Shown here in pieces: positions 18,672-27,544 of a DNA stretch of 64,000 nt (its first letter is position 1; each line of letters begins with the position of its first letter). Made by a program: the position numbers and the translations under genes. Under the pieces are notes generated by a model that was not told the origin of the DNA, made no database searches, and worked only from the letters and a program-made list of their open reading frames with translations. The stretch is from Candidatus Fimadaptatus faecigallinarum. GTDB taxonomy: Bacteria > Bacillota > Clostridia > Christensenellales > Aristaeellaceae. The stretch covers positions 18,157 through 82,156 of the forward strand of contig DVNK01000032.1 in assembly GCA_018714445.1 (NCBI GenBank). The letters run 5' to 3'.

Positions 18672-19922
18672 ATGAGACTCGAACAGTTAGGCGCCGACAG
18701 GTTTAACGAGATGAACCGGTTGGGTTCGATAGCGTTCACATACCCTATTTCCGATCCCGAGCAGAAGCCCGATCCCAATGACGCCCAACAGCAGGAACTG
18801 CTGCGCGGCCGCGAGCGCTGGGGCATGATAGACGAGGCCACCGGCCGGCTGATGGGCGGCATGCTGCTCATCGACTACCAGACGCGCGTGGGCGAGCACT
18901 GGGTAAAGCTGTCCGGCGTGGGTGGCGTGTCGACGTTGCCCGAATACCGGCGCGCGGGTGTGATACGCGAGGTGTTCCGCGCAGTGCTGCCGCACATGTA
19001 TGAAAAGGGCGCGGCGCTGTCGGGACTGTACCCGTTTTCACACGCGTTTTACCGCAAGTTCGGCTACGAGGTATACGGCGGACAGAACCGCGTAAGCGTG
19101 GGACTGGAGCAATTGCGCGCATTCACCGGGCCCGACGAGGTGCGCATGATAGAAAGTGAAGCCGACATGCTGGCCGCGCGCGCAATATACGAGCGCTTTG
19201 CCCAGACGCGCGACCTGGCGATGCGCCGCGAGCTGGACTATCAGTGGAAGAAGGAAGTCATGGACGGCGACCCGTATAAGGATCTGGCATACAAGTATCT
19301 GCTGCTGCGCAAAGACGCCAGGGGCGAACTGGAGCCGTGCGCGTACATATCGTTCAAGCCCGAGGATAACGGTTCCAATGGCCGCTTGGCCAGCGCCCGG
19401 GAAGCCGCATATGTCGACGGCGATGCGCTCCGGCGGCTGCTGGGGTTCATGTCGACGTTCTATCCGCACTACCGGCGGCTGCGCATGGCGTTGCCGGGCG
19501 ATGTAAACCTGGCCGCGTTGTGCCCGGACTGCTACGACGTGAGCGATTCAATCGACCACGGCTACATGCTGCGCGCGGTAAACGCCAAGCTGCTGCTCGA
19601 AAGCCAGCCGGTGACGCCGATAATGAAGCTGGCCGCGCAGGCAGGGGCGCTTGGCATGTCCATAGCGCTGACCGACGAGTTCATACCGCAGAACACCGGC
19701 AGGTACGAGCTGACGCTCACGCCAGAAGGCCTTGAGTGCGTTCAGACTGAATTCGCTCCCGCCGACATAGAGGTCGACATACAGACATTCACCCAGCTCG
19801 TGACCGGAGCGCTGTCGCTCCGCCAGGCCGGGTATCGCGCCGGACTGCGCATAAACACGGTCACACCGCTGGCCGAGGCGCTGTTCACCGGCCGGCCGCA
19901 ATACATAGCCGACCACTATTGA
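18672..19922 (+). CDS. Eis-like GNAT N-acetyltransferase, copy 2
   Basis: This protein is exactly as long as copy 1 (416 residues) and is very similar throughout, for example GRERWGMIDEATGRLMGGMLL and ALSGLYPFSHAFYRKFGYEVYGG. It has its own ribosome site (ACAGGAGGAGACAG). Divergence is greatest near residues 24-38, where copy 2 reads PISDPEQKPDPND, and near 230-240. Equal length and the same direction show tandem duplication followed by drift. Both copies keep the acetyl-CoA loop, so both could be active; a change of substrate is possible but not shown. Confidence 0.85.
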   Translation: MRLEQLGADRFNEMNRLGSIAFTYPISDPEQKPDPNDAQQQELLRGRERWGMIDEATGRLMGGMLLIDYQTRVGEHWVKLSGVGGVSTLPEYRRAGVIREVFRAVLPHMYEKGAALSGLYPFSHAFYRKFGYEVYGGQNRVSVGLEQLRAFTGPDEVRMIESEADMLAARAIYERFAQTRDLAMRRELDYQWKKEVMDGDPYKDLAYKYLLLRKDARGELEPCAYISFKPEDNGSNGRLASAREAAYVDGDALRRLLGFMSTFYPHYRRLRMALPGDVNLAALCPDCYDVSDSIDHGYMLRAVNAKLLLESQPVTPIMKLAAQAGALGMSIALTDEFIPQNTGRYELTLTPEGLECVQTEFAPADIEVDIQTFTQLVTGALSLRQAGYRAGLRINTVTPLAEALFTGRPQYIADHY

Positions 19923-20314
19923 GCGCGTACGCGCGCGGTTGAACATATGCATATTTTGTAACTCACCGCGCTTGCGGCGGACTGCACGCACTGCAGTCCG
20001 CCGCAACTCATATCGCCATCGCGCCGGCGTATAGACGCCGCCGGCCCCGGCATGCCCGGCGCGCCATGCTCCGGCAAAGCGCCACATCCAACAAACATCG
20101 TCCGCCGAATTATTATATGCGTCGTACAAATTGCGCAACGCAATAACAATTTTCTCAGGTCAAAAAAGTAACCCCCTGACGCCGCCGAAATTTAGCCAAA
20201 GCCATTGCGCCCCGGAGCGGGTTGCGCTATAATGATGGCGTAAATTGCGGCAGCCGCCGCTTCTGCCCCAAGCGTCCATACATAAACCGCGCCGCAAGGC
20301 GCAAGGAGTAGTGC
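19923..20314. other. Intergenic region before the URO-D-like gene
   Basis: This 392-bp gap has GC-rich partly palindromic stretches around 20035-20075 and an AT-rich patch near 20100-20165. Its last part holds the promoter of the next gene. No gene is seen. Confidence 0.6.
20205..20233 (+). promoter_or_regulatory. Sigma-A-type promoter of the URO-D-like gene
   Basis: TTGCGC and a perfect TATAAT are separated by 17 bp. The ATG at 20315 lies about 75 nt beyond the expected transcription start. Confidence 0.7.
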
Positions 20315-21439
20315 ATGAAGCAGATCACACCGATACGCAAGCCCTGGGCCGGCACGATGACCGGCCGCGAACGCTTCAATCGCCAGATGCACTGGCGCAG
20401 CGTTGACCGTTGCTTTAACATGGAGTTCGGCTACTGGGACGAGAATTTCAAGGAATGGCCGCTGTTCTACGAAAACGGCATAACCAACAATGCCGAGGCG
20501 GACGTGTTTTTCGCGTTCGACCCGATACGCACGGTATATGGCCGCGTCTGGATATACCCGCCGTTCGAGAGCAAGATCATAGAGCGCCGCGGCGACAAAA
20601 ACATAATCCAGAACAGCGACGGCCTGATAGCTGAAGTGCCCGCCGATGGGCACGACACGATAGCGCACTTCCTGGCCTCGTCGGTCACGACGCCCGACGA
20701 CTGGAAGCGCGTCAAGGAGGAGCACTTCGACGTCAATCACCCCGACCGCGTGATCGACATAGCCGCGCTCAAGGCGCGCTATCCCGACGATCACGACTAC
20801 CCGCTGGGCGTGGACTGCGGCTCGATGATAGGCCGTGTGCGCGACCTGCTGACGTTTGAAGGGCTGTGCTACGCGTGCTACGACTACCCCGACATGGTCG
20901 AGGACATGGTCGAGACCAGCTGCCAGCTCGTAGAGCATGCGCTGGATCAGCTGCTGCCCAACTTCCAGTTCGACTACGCATCCGGCTGGGAGGATATCTG
21001 CTTTAAGAATGGCCCGATCGTGTCGGTGCCGTTCTTCCGCGACGTCGTAATGCCCCGCTATAAGCGCATACGCAAGAAGCTCGACCAGTACGGCATAGAC
21101 CTGTGGTACACCGACTGCGACGGCGACGTGCGCCCGATACTGCCGTATCTGCTCGAGGGCGGCATAAACTGCCTGTTCCCGTATGAGGTCAACTCGTGCG
21201 CGCATCCGGGCGAGCTGCTCGACCAGTATCAGGGGCAGCTGCGCATAATGGGCGGCGTCGACAAGATGCGCCTGGGCGAAGGCCCCGAAGCAATCAAGAA
21301 GTATCTCGAATCGCTCGAGAAGTATGTCGCGCGCGGCGGTTACATACCGTTCTGCGACCACCGCTGCCCGCCCAACGTCAAGCCCGAGGATTACCTGTAC
21401 TACCTCGATCTCAAGGAAAAGATGTTCGGCATGAAGTGA
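20315..21439 (+). CDS. Uroporphyrinogen-decarboxylase-like (URO-D) family protein
   Basis: The 374-residue protein starts at ATG 20315 after CAAGGAGTAGTGC. The fold-level pattern is that of the URO-D superfamily, which also holds MtaA-type corrinoid methyltransferases: TGRERFNRQMHWRSVDRCFNMEFGYW at the N-terminus, a central PNFQFDYASGWEDICFKNGPIVSVPFF stretch, and a C-terminal GGVDKMRLGEGPEAIKKYLE. No haem-synthesis or corrinoid genes are nearby, and many such proteins in gut Clostridia sit beside sugar genes with unknown roles. It is monocistronic with a good terminator. The reaction is unknown. Confidence 0.75.
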   Translation: MKQITPIRKPWAGTMTGRERFNRQMHWRSVDRCFNMEFGYWDENFKEWPLFYENGITNNAEADVFFAFDPIRTVYGRVWIYPPFESKIIERRGDKNIIQNSDGLIAEVPADGHDTIAHFLASSVTTPDDWKRVKEEHFDVNHPDRVIDIAALKARYPDDHDYPLGVDCGSMIGRVRDLLTFEGLCYACYDYPDMVEDMVETSCQLVEHALDQLLPNFQFDYASGWEDICFKNGPIVSVPFFRDVVMPRYKRIRKKLDQYGIDLWYTDCDGDVRPILPYLLEGGINCLFPYEVNSCAHPGELLDQYQGQLRIMGGVDKMRLGEGPEAIKKYLESLEKYVARGGYIPFCDHRCPPNVKPEDYLYYLDLKEKMFGMK

Positions 21440-21448
21440 CATAAAAGA

Positions 21449-21477
21449 CCCGCTCTCGCTGAGGGAGCGGGCCTTTT
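21449..21477 (+). terminator. Intrinsic terminator after the URO-D-like gene
   Basis: CCCGCTC and GAGCGGG pair across a short loop and are followed by CCTTTTGCC, just 10 bp past the stop. Confidence 0.75.
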
Positions 21478-21502
21478 GCCGTTCAGCGACATGTCATACG
21501 GA

Positions 21503-21935
21503 GTCGCGTTGACGGATGCGTTGGTTTGACTTATCGTCAGTGGTGCCGCATTGCCGGACGCATCGGCATGCATTATCGTCAGTGGTGCTGTATTGCCGGA
21601 TGCATTGGCATTAATTATCGTTTTTGGCGTCGCATTGCCGGATGCATTGGTTTGCATTATCGTTTGTGGCGCCGCGTTGACGGATGCATTGGCTTGCATT
21701 ATCGTCAGTGGTGTCGCATTGCCAGATGCATTGGCTTGCATTATCGTTTGTGGCGTCGCGTTGCCGGACGCATTGGCTTGCATTATCGTTTGTGGCGTCG
21801 CATTGCCGGACGCATTGGCTTGCATTATCCTTTGTGGCGCCTCATTGCTGGATGCATTGGCATGCCTTGTCGTCAGTGGTGTCGCATTGACATATGCATC
21901 GGTTTGCCTTATATTCAGTGTCTCCGCCTGCCGAA
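21503..21935. repeat. 42-bp tandem repeat array, ten copies plus a partial
   Basis: The unit GTCGCATTGCCGGATGCATTGGCTTGCATTATCGTTTGTGGC recurs every 42 bp with start points at 21503, 21545, 21587 and so on to 21881, then decays. Copies differ by 3-8 substitutions. Because 42 is divisible by three, long frames stay open on both strands (for example a 14-residue NATPQTIMQANASG repeat on the minus strand), but none has a ribosome site or plausible protein ends. The rest of the gap 21936-22122 shows no gene. Confidence 0.9.
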
Positions 21936-22122
21936 CACATCGGCATGCCACATCGTAAGGCTCACCGGCTGCCGGACATTGACCGCGGCTATCTACCATG
22001 CGCCGCGTCCTGGCAAAACCGCGGTGTGCGTTTGGCGGCGTGATTACGCGTGGCTCGGGCGCATCCAAGAAACAGGCGCAACAGATGGCGGCACAGACTA
22101 CTTTGGTTTGGCGCGCATGCTC

Positions 22123-22168
22123 GCAAAAAGGCCCTCCCCGTTGCGGAATATCCGCAGCGAGGAGGGCC
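22123..22168 (-). terminator. Intrinsic terminator of the sugar ABC operon
   Basis: On the minus strand GGCCCTCCTCGCTGCGG and CCGCAACGGGGAGGGCC form a long stem followed by TTTTTGC. It lies 36 bp beyond the stop of the solute-binding protein. Confidence 0.88.
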
Positions 22169-22203
22169 ATGTCCGTATTTACATCACATACTTGCGATCA
22201 GAT

Positions 22204-23853
22204 TCAGCCGACGACCTCAACATAGCGGTCATAGGCGGCCTGCTCGATCTCAACGAGGCGATCCACGCCCATGTTCTGCAGGGTGCTGACAAAGTCGTCC
22301 CAACCCTCATCGACGCCAATTTCGCCGGTTATGAACTGCGCCTTGGCCTGCTTGATGTAGTTCTCTATATCAGTTTGCAGCGTAGCGCGCTCATTGGCTT
22401 CCTCAGCGGTGTAGGACAGTTTCGGGAAGCAGTCCACAGTCTGGATGCCATCCTGGCGCACGGCCAGCGCTACCAGCGCCGCCCAGCCGTATTCGGTCAG
22501 TATCTCGTCGCTGCCGACCACGTCCAGATCAGCGGTGAACAGCGCGCGGCGGTCATTGTTCCACTCGATGACGTTGAGCGTCTCGTTGAGGGTAGCGTAC
22601 TTATAGCGGGTCTCCTCACCGGAGGCGCAGCCTTCCAGCACGCGCATCTTGGGCACGTCGACGTCCAGCAGATCGTTGTGGTACCAGTCGAAGGTCTCGC
22701 CCTCGGCGCCAAAGGTGCCGGCCAGCTCGCCTTCATCGGTGTACATGTAGTCCATCATGCGTACCAGCGCTTCCTTATAGGGCGAAATGTCGTTTATCGC
22801 CACGCGGATAGCGGTGGACACGACGCTGGCCTTGCCGGCGGTGGGGGTCTCGTTGTACTCGGAGGTCAGACCGGCTATTCCGATGAAGTTCTTGTCATAG
22901 TCTATCGACTGCTGCGCAACGACGTAGGGAGCGGAGCCGCAGCCATAGAAGCCATAGCGGTCAGCCGATGCGCGCTCGGTTATCGTGTTGGCCTCGATTA
23001 CGTATGCTTCGGGCTCGATCAGGCCGTCGGCGAACGCGCTGGCCATCCACTTGAGGTATTCCTTGTAGGCATCGGTGGTGTTGGCCAGGTAGACCTTGCC
23101 ATCCGCGTCAGCCTGCAGTATGTACACGAACTCGGACGTATGTATGCCATACGCGCTCAGCAGCGGGCGCTCGACGGCCTCATAGCCGGCGGCATACAGG
23201 AACGGTATCTCATCGGTGGCATCGCCGTTGCCGTTGGCGTCCTGCTCCTTAAAGGCAGTCAGCACATCGTACAGCTCGTCCATCGTCTTGGGCACTTCCA
23301 GGCCCAGGTTGTCCAGCCACACGCCGTTTATGAACGTGCGCGAATAGCGGTCGGTCTCGTCCAGCGATATCTTGGCCAGGCCGTAGATGCCGCCGTCGGG
23401 CGCCGTCATGTAAGCCTCGGCTTCGGGATACTGCTCAAAGTAGGTGTTCATGTTGGGGGTCAGATCGCGGTACTTGTTGAAGTCGAGCAGATAGCCTTCG
23501 CTGCCCCACTCGTTGACGTCCAACGCGTTGAGGTTGGCCTGGCCGACGATATCGGGCAGTTCATCGGAGGCGACCATCAGCGTCATCTGCGTGGGCCAGT
23601 CATCAGAGTTATAGAAGTTGCAGGTGATGTTGATGCCCAGATCTTCGGCAAAGTTCTTTATCAATATGACATCCTGCCAGTTTTCCAGGCCCGAAGGCAT
23701 GGCGCCGGCCAGCGTCACATCGATGGTCTCGTCGCAGATCGGATAGCCCTCTTTGTTGTAGTAGCTCGCGTCGTCCGCGAAAGCCACCGCCGATGCGCTC
23801 AGCAGCATGGCTACTGCCAGCAGCAACGCCATCAGGTTCCGAACACGTTTCAT
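22204..23853 (-). CDS. Extracellular sugar-binding protein of an ABC importer
   Basis: The 549-residue protein starts at ATG 23853 behind AAAGGAGGTCTG. A signal peptide (MKRVRNLMALLLAVAMLLSASAVAFA) is followed by DDASYYN; there is no lipobox cysteine, although solute-binding proteins of this LplA-like family in Bacillota are normally lipoproteins. The body resembles family 1 binding proteins for complex oligosaccharides, with LMVASDELPDIVG, YGLAKISLDETDRYSRTFINGVWLDNLGLEVPKTMDEL and the loop DANGNGDATDEIPF that may bind calcium. It is the third gene after two permeases; no ATPase is present, as is usual for LplABC-like systems that share a MsmX-type ATPase. Confidence 0.88.
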   Translation of the reverse strand: MKRVRNLMALLLAVAMLLSASAVAFADDASYYNKEGYPICDETIDVTLAGAMPSGLENWQDVILIKNFAEDLGINITCNFYNSDDWPTQMTLMVASDELPDIVGQANLNALDVNEWGSEGYLLDFNKYRDLTPNMNTYFEQYPEAEAYMTAPDGGIYGLAKISLDETDRYSRTFINGVWLDNLGLEVPKTMDELYDVLTAFKEQDANGNGDATDEIPFLYAAGYEAVERPLLSAYGIHTSEFVYILQADADGKVYLANTTDAYKEYLKWMASAFADGLIEPEAYVIEANTITERASADRYGFYGCGSAPYVVAQQSIDYDKNFIGIAGLTSEYNETPTAGKASVVSTAIRVAINDISPYKEALVRMMDYMYTDEGELAGTFGAEGETFDWYHNDLLDVDVPKMRVLEGCASGEETRYKYATLNETLNVIEWNNDRRALFTADLDVVGSDEILTEYGWAALVALAVRQDGIQTVDCFPKLSYTAEEANERATLQTDIENYIKQAKAQFITGEIGVDEGWDDFVSTLQNMGVDRLVEIEQAAYDRYVEVVG

Positions 23854-23913
23854 AAGATACAGACCTCCTTTTTTATTATATCGCGATGTCCTCTGGGAAC
23901 ATTGGATACCGCA

Positions 23914-24861
23914 TCAACCCTTAACTGCGCCTATCATGACGCCCTTTTCGAAGTACTTCTGAAGGAATGGGTATATCACGAGCATCGGCACTGTGGATAC
24001 GATTATCACGCAGTACTTTATCATGTTTGCGGTTTCGGCCTGTTTGACCAGCGCCATCATCTGCTCAGCCGAGAACGACTGACCGCTGTTCATGGCCTGC
24101 TGGGCAAACTGCGATTGAACCAGTATCTCGCGCAGGAACAGCTGCAGCGGGAACTTGGTCCGATCCTTGAGATAGATCATCTCGGTAAAGTACGAATTCC
24201 AGCGGCCCACGCCATAGTACAACGCCATAACGACCGTTATCGCCGACGACAGCGGCAGCACTATCCGCAGCAATATGCCAAAGTCATTGCAGCCGTCGAT
24301 GCGCGCGGCCTCCTGCAGTTCTATCGGGATGGTGGTAGCAAAGAACGTGCGCGCCACTATCAGGTTGTAAACCGACACCGCGCCGTTTATTATTATGAAC
24401 GCGCGATTGTCCAGCAGATTAAAGCTCTTTACGTTCAGATAGCCCGCTATCATACCGCCGTTTACGTACATCGTGATCATGAACACGGTCATTATTACCG
24501 CGCGGCCCTTCATATCGCGGCGCGACAGCGCATATGCGCATGGAAGCGTCACGCCCAGATTCACCAACGTGCCCACTATCGTATACAGCAGCGTATTCAG
24601 ATAACCGGTCCATATCTCCTGATATTGCAGTATATACTTGTATCCGTCCAGCCGCACGCCCACCGGCCAGAGCAGCATCTTGCCGGTAGACACCATCCGC
24701 GGGTCTGAAAACGACGCGCTCAGCACGAATATCATCGGATACAGCATCGATATCATCAGCACGGCCAGTATCACATATACGACCGTCACGAACACCTTGT
24801 CGCCCATTGTCATGCGCGCGCCCAGGCGCGGCTTTTTATTTACCTGTACTCCTTGGGCCAT
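23914..24861 (-). CDS. Sugar ABC transporter permease, LplC/MalG type
   Basis: The 315-residue inner-membrane protein has about six TM segments. The EAA loop, which docks the ATPase, reads EAARIDGCNDFGILLRIVLPLS near residue 200. The C-terminus KYFEKGVMIGAVKG is the classic ending of COG0395 permeases. I choose ATG 24861 (MAQGVQVNKK): the ORF-track ATG at 24870 is only 1 nt from GGAGGT, while 24861 sits at a 10-nt spacing. It lies between the second permease (25 bp upstream) and the binding protein (60 bp downstream), forming one operon. Confidence 0.9.
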   Translation of the reverse strand: MAQGVQVNKKPRLGARMTMGDKVFVTVVYVILAVLMISMLYPMIFVLSASFSDPRMVSTGKMLLWPVGVRLDGYKYILQYQEIWTGYLNTLLYTIVGTLVNLGVTLPCAYALSRRDMKGRAVIMTVFMITMYVNGGMIAGYLNVKSFNLLDNRAFIIINGAVSVYNLIVARTFFATTIPIELQEAARIDGCNDFGILLRIVLPLSSAITVVMALYYGVGRWNSYFTEMIYLKDRTKFPLQLFLREILVQSQFAQQAMNSGQSFSAEQMMALVKQAETANMIKYCVIIVSTVPMLVIYPFLQKYFEKGVMIGAVKG

Positions 24862-24885
24862 AATCGCCATACCTCCATTCGCGCG

Positions 24886-25830
24886 TCAGAACAGGCTGGT
24901 CTTGGTCAGCCACTTGGACATGCCGTTGGCCAGCAGCAGTATGCACGTGTTAACGACCGAGTTAAACACGTCCGTTGCCGCCGAAAACGAGAAATCCGCC
25001 TGCTGGAGACCCACCTTGTACACGTATGTGGATATGACTTCCGACGCACTGAGGTTGGTGTCGTTTTGCAGCAGGTACACCTTTTCGTAGCCCACGCTCA
25101 GCAGCGAGCCGAAGTTGAGTATCAACAGCACCATTATAGTTGGCACCAGCACCGGCAGATTTATATACCATATCTTCTGCAAACGGTTGGCGCCGTCTAT
25201 ATCGGCGGCCTCAAGCAGCGACTTATCCAGGCTGGACAGCGCGGCGAAGTAGATTATCGAGCCCCAGCCTACCTCCTGCCATACGCCGCTGAGCACGTAC
25301 ACCCACTTGAAATCGGCCGCTATGCCCAGGAAGTTTATCGATTCAAAGCCCAATTTGTTTAGCAGTATGTTGAATATGCCATGCGTTGGATTTGTGAATA
25401 TCACCAGCATGCCGCACATTACGACCGTCGATATGAAGTGCGGCGCATACGACACCGTCTGGAACGTCTTGCGGAACCGACCGCTGTTCACCTCGTTGAG
25501 CATCAATGCCAGTATTATAGGCATCGGGAAGCCCACGACCAGACTCAGCAGGCTCAGCGTCAGCGTGTTTTTGATTATAACCGGGAACCAATATGAACTG
25601 AACAGGCGCGTGAAATTGGCCATGCCCACCCACTCGCTGCCCAGTATGCCGCGCCGCATGCTGAAGTCCTTGAACGCGATTATTATGCCGTACATCGGTT
25701 TGTAGTGAAAGAGCAGGATATACAGCAGCGCGGGTATGACCATCACGTACAGCTGCCATGATGCGAACCGTTTGCGCAGCCTTGTGCCGCGCGATGCGCT
25801 GCTCAGGTTTGAGCCCGCCGTTTTTTGCAT
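24886..25830 (-). CDS. Sugar ABC transporter permease, LplB type
   Basis: The 314-residue membrane protein has about six TM segments. Family features include LLFHYKPMYGIIIAFKDFSMRRGILGSEWVGMANF and the EAA loop EAADIDGANRLQKIWYINLPVLVPT. The start MQKTAGSN at 25830 is preferred because GGGTGAT lies just upstream and a TATAAT promoter element at 25895-25900 would leave the longer frame without a leader. It is the first gene of the permease-permease-binding protein operon. The cargo is probably an oligosaccharide, by analogy with the LplB/LplC group. Confidence 0.88.
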   Translation of the reverse strand: MQKTAGSNLSSASRGTRLRKRFASWQLYVMVIPALLYILLFHYKPMYGIIIAFKDFSMRRGILGSEWVGMANFTRLFSSYWFPVIIKNTLTLSLLSLVVGFPMPIILALMLNEVNSGRFRKTFQTVSYAPHFISTVVMCGMLVIFTNPTHGIFNILLNKLGFESINFLGIAADFKWVYVLSGVWQEVGWGSIIYFAALSSLDKSLLEAADIDGANRLQKIWYINLPVLVPTIMVLLILNFGSLLSVGYEKVYLLQNDTNLSASEVISTYVYKVGLQQADFSFSAATDVFNSVVNTCILLLANGMSKWLTKTSLF

Positions 25831-25894
25831 ATCGATCACCCGTTTTCCTTTATTCTTAATTTTGTTGACCATAAGCATCGTAAAATGCATAGAT

Positions 25895-25922
25895 ATTATA
25901 CCCTCCCCCGCCATCTTGTTAA
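25895..25922 (-). promoter_or_regulatory. Promoter of the sugar ABC operon
   Basis: On the minus strand TTAACA and TATAAT are separated by 16 bp. Its position inside the longest ORF fixes the start of the first permease gene at 25830. Confidence 0.65.
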
Positions 25923-26074
25923 CAGTTTTTTAAATCTCGATTAAACCAGCCGGTATAATAGCCATTTTTTATGTCGTTTAAGCGTATAATTGTATATATC
26001 GTATGTTCAGCATTTTCAATGCATGGTTTATGGCGCATTCCATCCACAATTCTTTTGGGCAACTTTGACACCAT

Positions 26075-26112
26075 GAAAAGAAAAAGCGCAGGCCGCACAG
26101 TTGCGACCTGCG
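26075..26112 (-). terminator. Intrinsic terminator of ddl
   Basis: On the minus strand GCAGGTCGCAACTG and the complementary GCGGCCTGC form a stem followed by TTTTTCTTTTC. It lies about 60 bp after the ddl stop. The rest of 25931-26169 is AT-rich and shows no gene. Confidence 0.8.
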
Positions 26113-26169
26113 TTTATCAGATATGCGTTTAATTGTTACCTGTTTTTAATGCCTGCGCGTCAGCGGCGC

Positions 26170-27465
26170 TTACACGCCCGGTCTGCCGCCCAGCTTGCCC
26201 GAACCGCCGAGTTTGGCGCCGCCCAGCTTGCCGCCGCCGAGCTTGCCGCCCTTTGCGCCCTTCAAGCCGCCCTGCACGCTGCGCAGTATGCTGCTGTCGT
26301 ACGAGAACACTGAGCGATTCTTCTCCGCGTGCGCGGCGAATGCGTCCTCAATCATGCAGTCGAGCATGTCCTTGAAGCTGATGCCCAGCGGCTCCCAGAG
26401 GTAGAACGCCAGCGAGCCGGGAATAATATTTATCTCATTTATGTACAGGTCGTCGCCATCGAGCATGTAGTCGATGCGCACTACGCCCTTGCAGTCCATT
26501 GCGCGGTAGACCTGCTGCGTCATCTGGCGGATGCGCGCGGTGAGCTCGTCGCTAATCGGCGCGGGCACCTTGCGCGCCAGCGACTCCATGCCCTGGCCCT
26601 TGCCCGACTTGGAGCCGCGCAGGTACTTGTCGTCAAACGTCAAAAACTCCTCCCACGACGCCGGCATCTCGCACAGCGACGCGCGCACCTCGCCCTTTAT
26701 GCGCAGCGCTGAGCAGTTGATCTCGACCGGCTTTTCTATGCCGCGCTCGACCAGTATGCGCCTGTCGTACTCGACCGCGGTCTCGATGGCCTTTATCAGC
26801 GACTCGCGGTCGGTCGCGCGCGATATGCCTATGGACGAGCCCAGATTGGCCGGCTTTACGTACATCGGATACCGGCACGACGCCTCCACGCGCGCCAGCA
26901 CGCCCTCGCGGTTCTCCTGCCACTCGGCGCGGCTGAACCACATGCCGTCCACGACCGGCAGCCCGCACCCGCGGAAGAACTGCTTCATTGCGATCTTGTC
27001 CATGCCCAGCGCGCTGCCCAGCACGCCCGAGGACGTGTACGGCACATTGAACAGCTCCAGCAATCCCTGCAGCGTGCCGTCCTCGCCGTTCATGCCGTGC
27101 ATGACCGGCAGCACTACGTCGCACTTTTCGACGGTGTCCTCGCCCAGGTTCATGTTGCTCATCAGCACCTTTATCATGCCCTTAAAGCCATGCGGCGCGA
27201 TCGACGACACCGGCATAAGCGTCAGCTTGCCGTCGTCGCTCATCACCGGCGCGACATGGTTGACCAGTTGCGGCCTGAACGCGCTGTAAAACGCTATGTT
27301 GCGCAGCAGCTGGCCGGTATACCACTGGCCGTCGCGCGCGATGTACACCGGCACCACGTCGTACTCGTTCTTGTCCAGGTTGTCCATCGCCTGCAGCGCG
27401 GACACTATCGACACGTCATGCTCGCAAGTGCGGGAGCCATATATCACCGCAACCCTCAGCTTCAT
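26170..27465 (-). CDS. ddl: D-alanine--D-alanine ligase with Gly-Lys-rich tail
   Basis: The 431-residue ATP-grasp enzyme joins two D-alanines for peptidoglycan precursors. ATG 27465 follows GGAGGATGGTTTG. Typical stretches are KLRVAVIYGSRTCEHDVSIVSA at the start, VLPVMHGMNGEDGTLQGLLE near 115, YVKPANLGSSIGIS near 200, and DLYINEINIIPGSLAFYLWEPLGISF near 345. The final 38 residues (GGLKGAKGGKLGGGKLGGAKLGG and on) are a basic Gly-Lys repeat absent from ordinary Ddl enzymes. It lies next to a MurF-like ligase, 79 bp away, so D-Ala-D-Ala synthesis and its use are paired. D-lactate or D-serine specificity cannot be excluded. Confidence 0.9.
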   Translation of the reverse strand: MKLRVAVIYGSRTCEHDVSIVSALQAMDNLDKNEYDVVPVYIARDGQWYTGQLLRNIAFYSAFRPQLVNHVAPVMSDDGKLTLMPVSSIAPHGFKGMIKVLMSNMNLGEDTVEKCDVVLPVMHGMNGEDGTLQGLLELFNVPYTSSGVLGSALGMDKIAMKQFFRGCGLPVVDGMWFSRAEWQENREGVLARVEASCRYPMYVKPANLGSSIGISRATDRESLIKAIETAVEYDRRILVERGIEKPVEINCSALRIKGEVRASLCEMPASWEEFLTFDDKYLRGSKSGKGQGMESLARKVPAPISDELTARIRQMTQQVYRAMDCKGVVRIDYMLDGDDLYINEINIIPGSLAFYLWEPLGISFKDMLDCMIEDAFAAHAEKNRSVFSYDSSILRSVQGGLKGAKGGKLGGGKLGGAKLGGSGKLGGRPGV

Positions 27466-27544
27466 ATCAAACCATCCTCCAAATTGCGTATCGCGGGCCG
27501 CCGCCCGCCGTCGCTGCCCGGCGCGCAACGCGCGCACAGCCGCG

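Noticed and set aside
21503-21935. CRISPR array interpretation of the 42-bp repeats
   Set aside because: Units abut directly with no unique spacers, all positions drift slowly, and no cas gene is in the window.
21526-24708. 1060-residue plus-strand ORF over the 42-bp array and the binding-protein gene
   Set aside because: It is antisense to a clear ABC binding protein, and its first part exists only because the 42-bp unit is a multiple of three.
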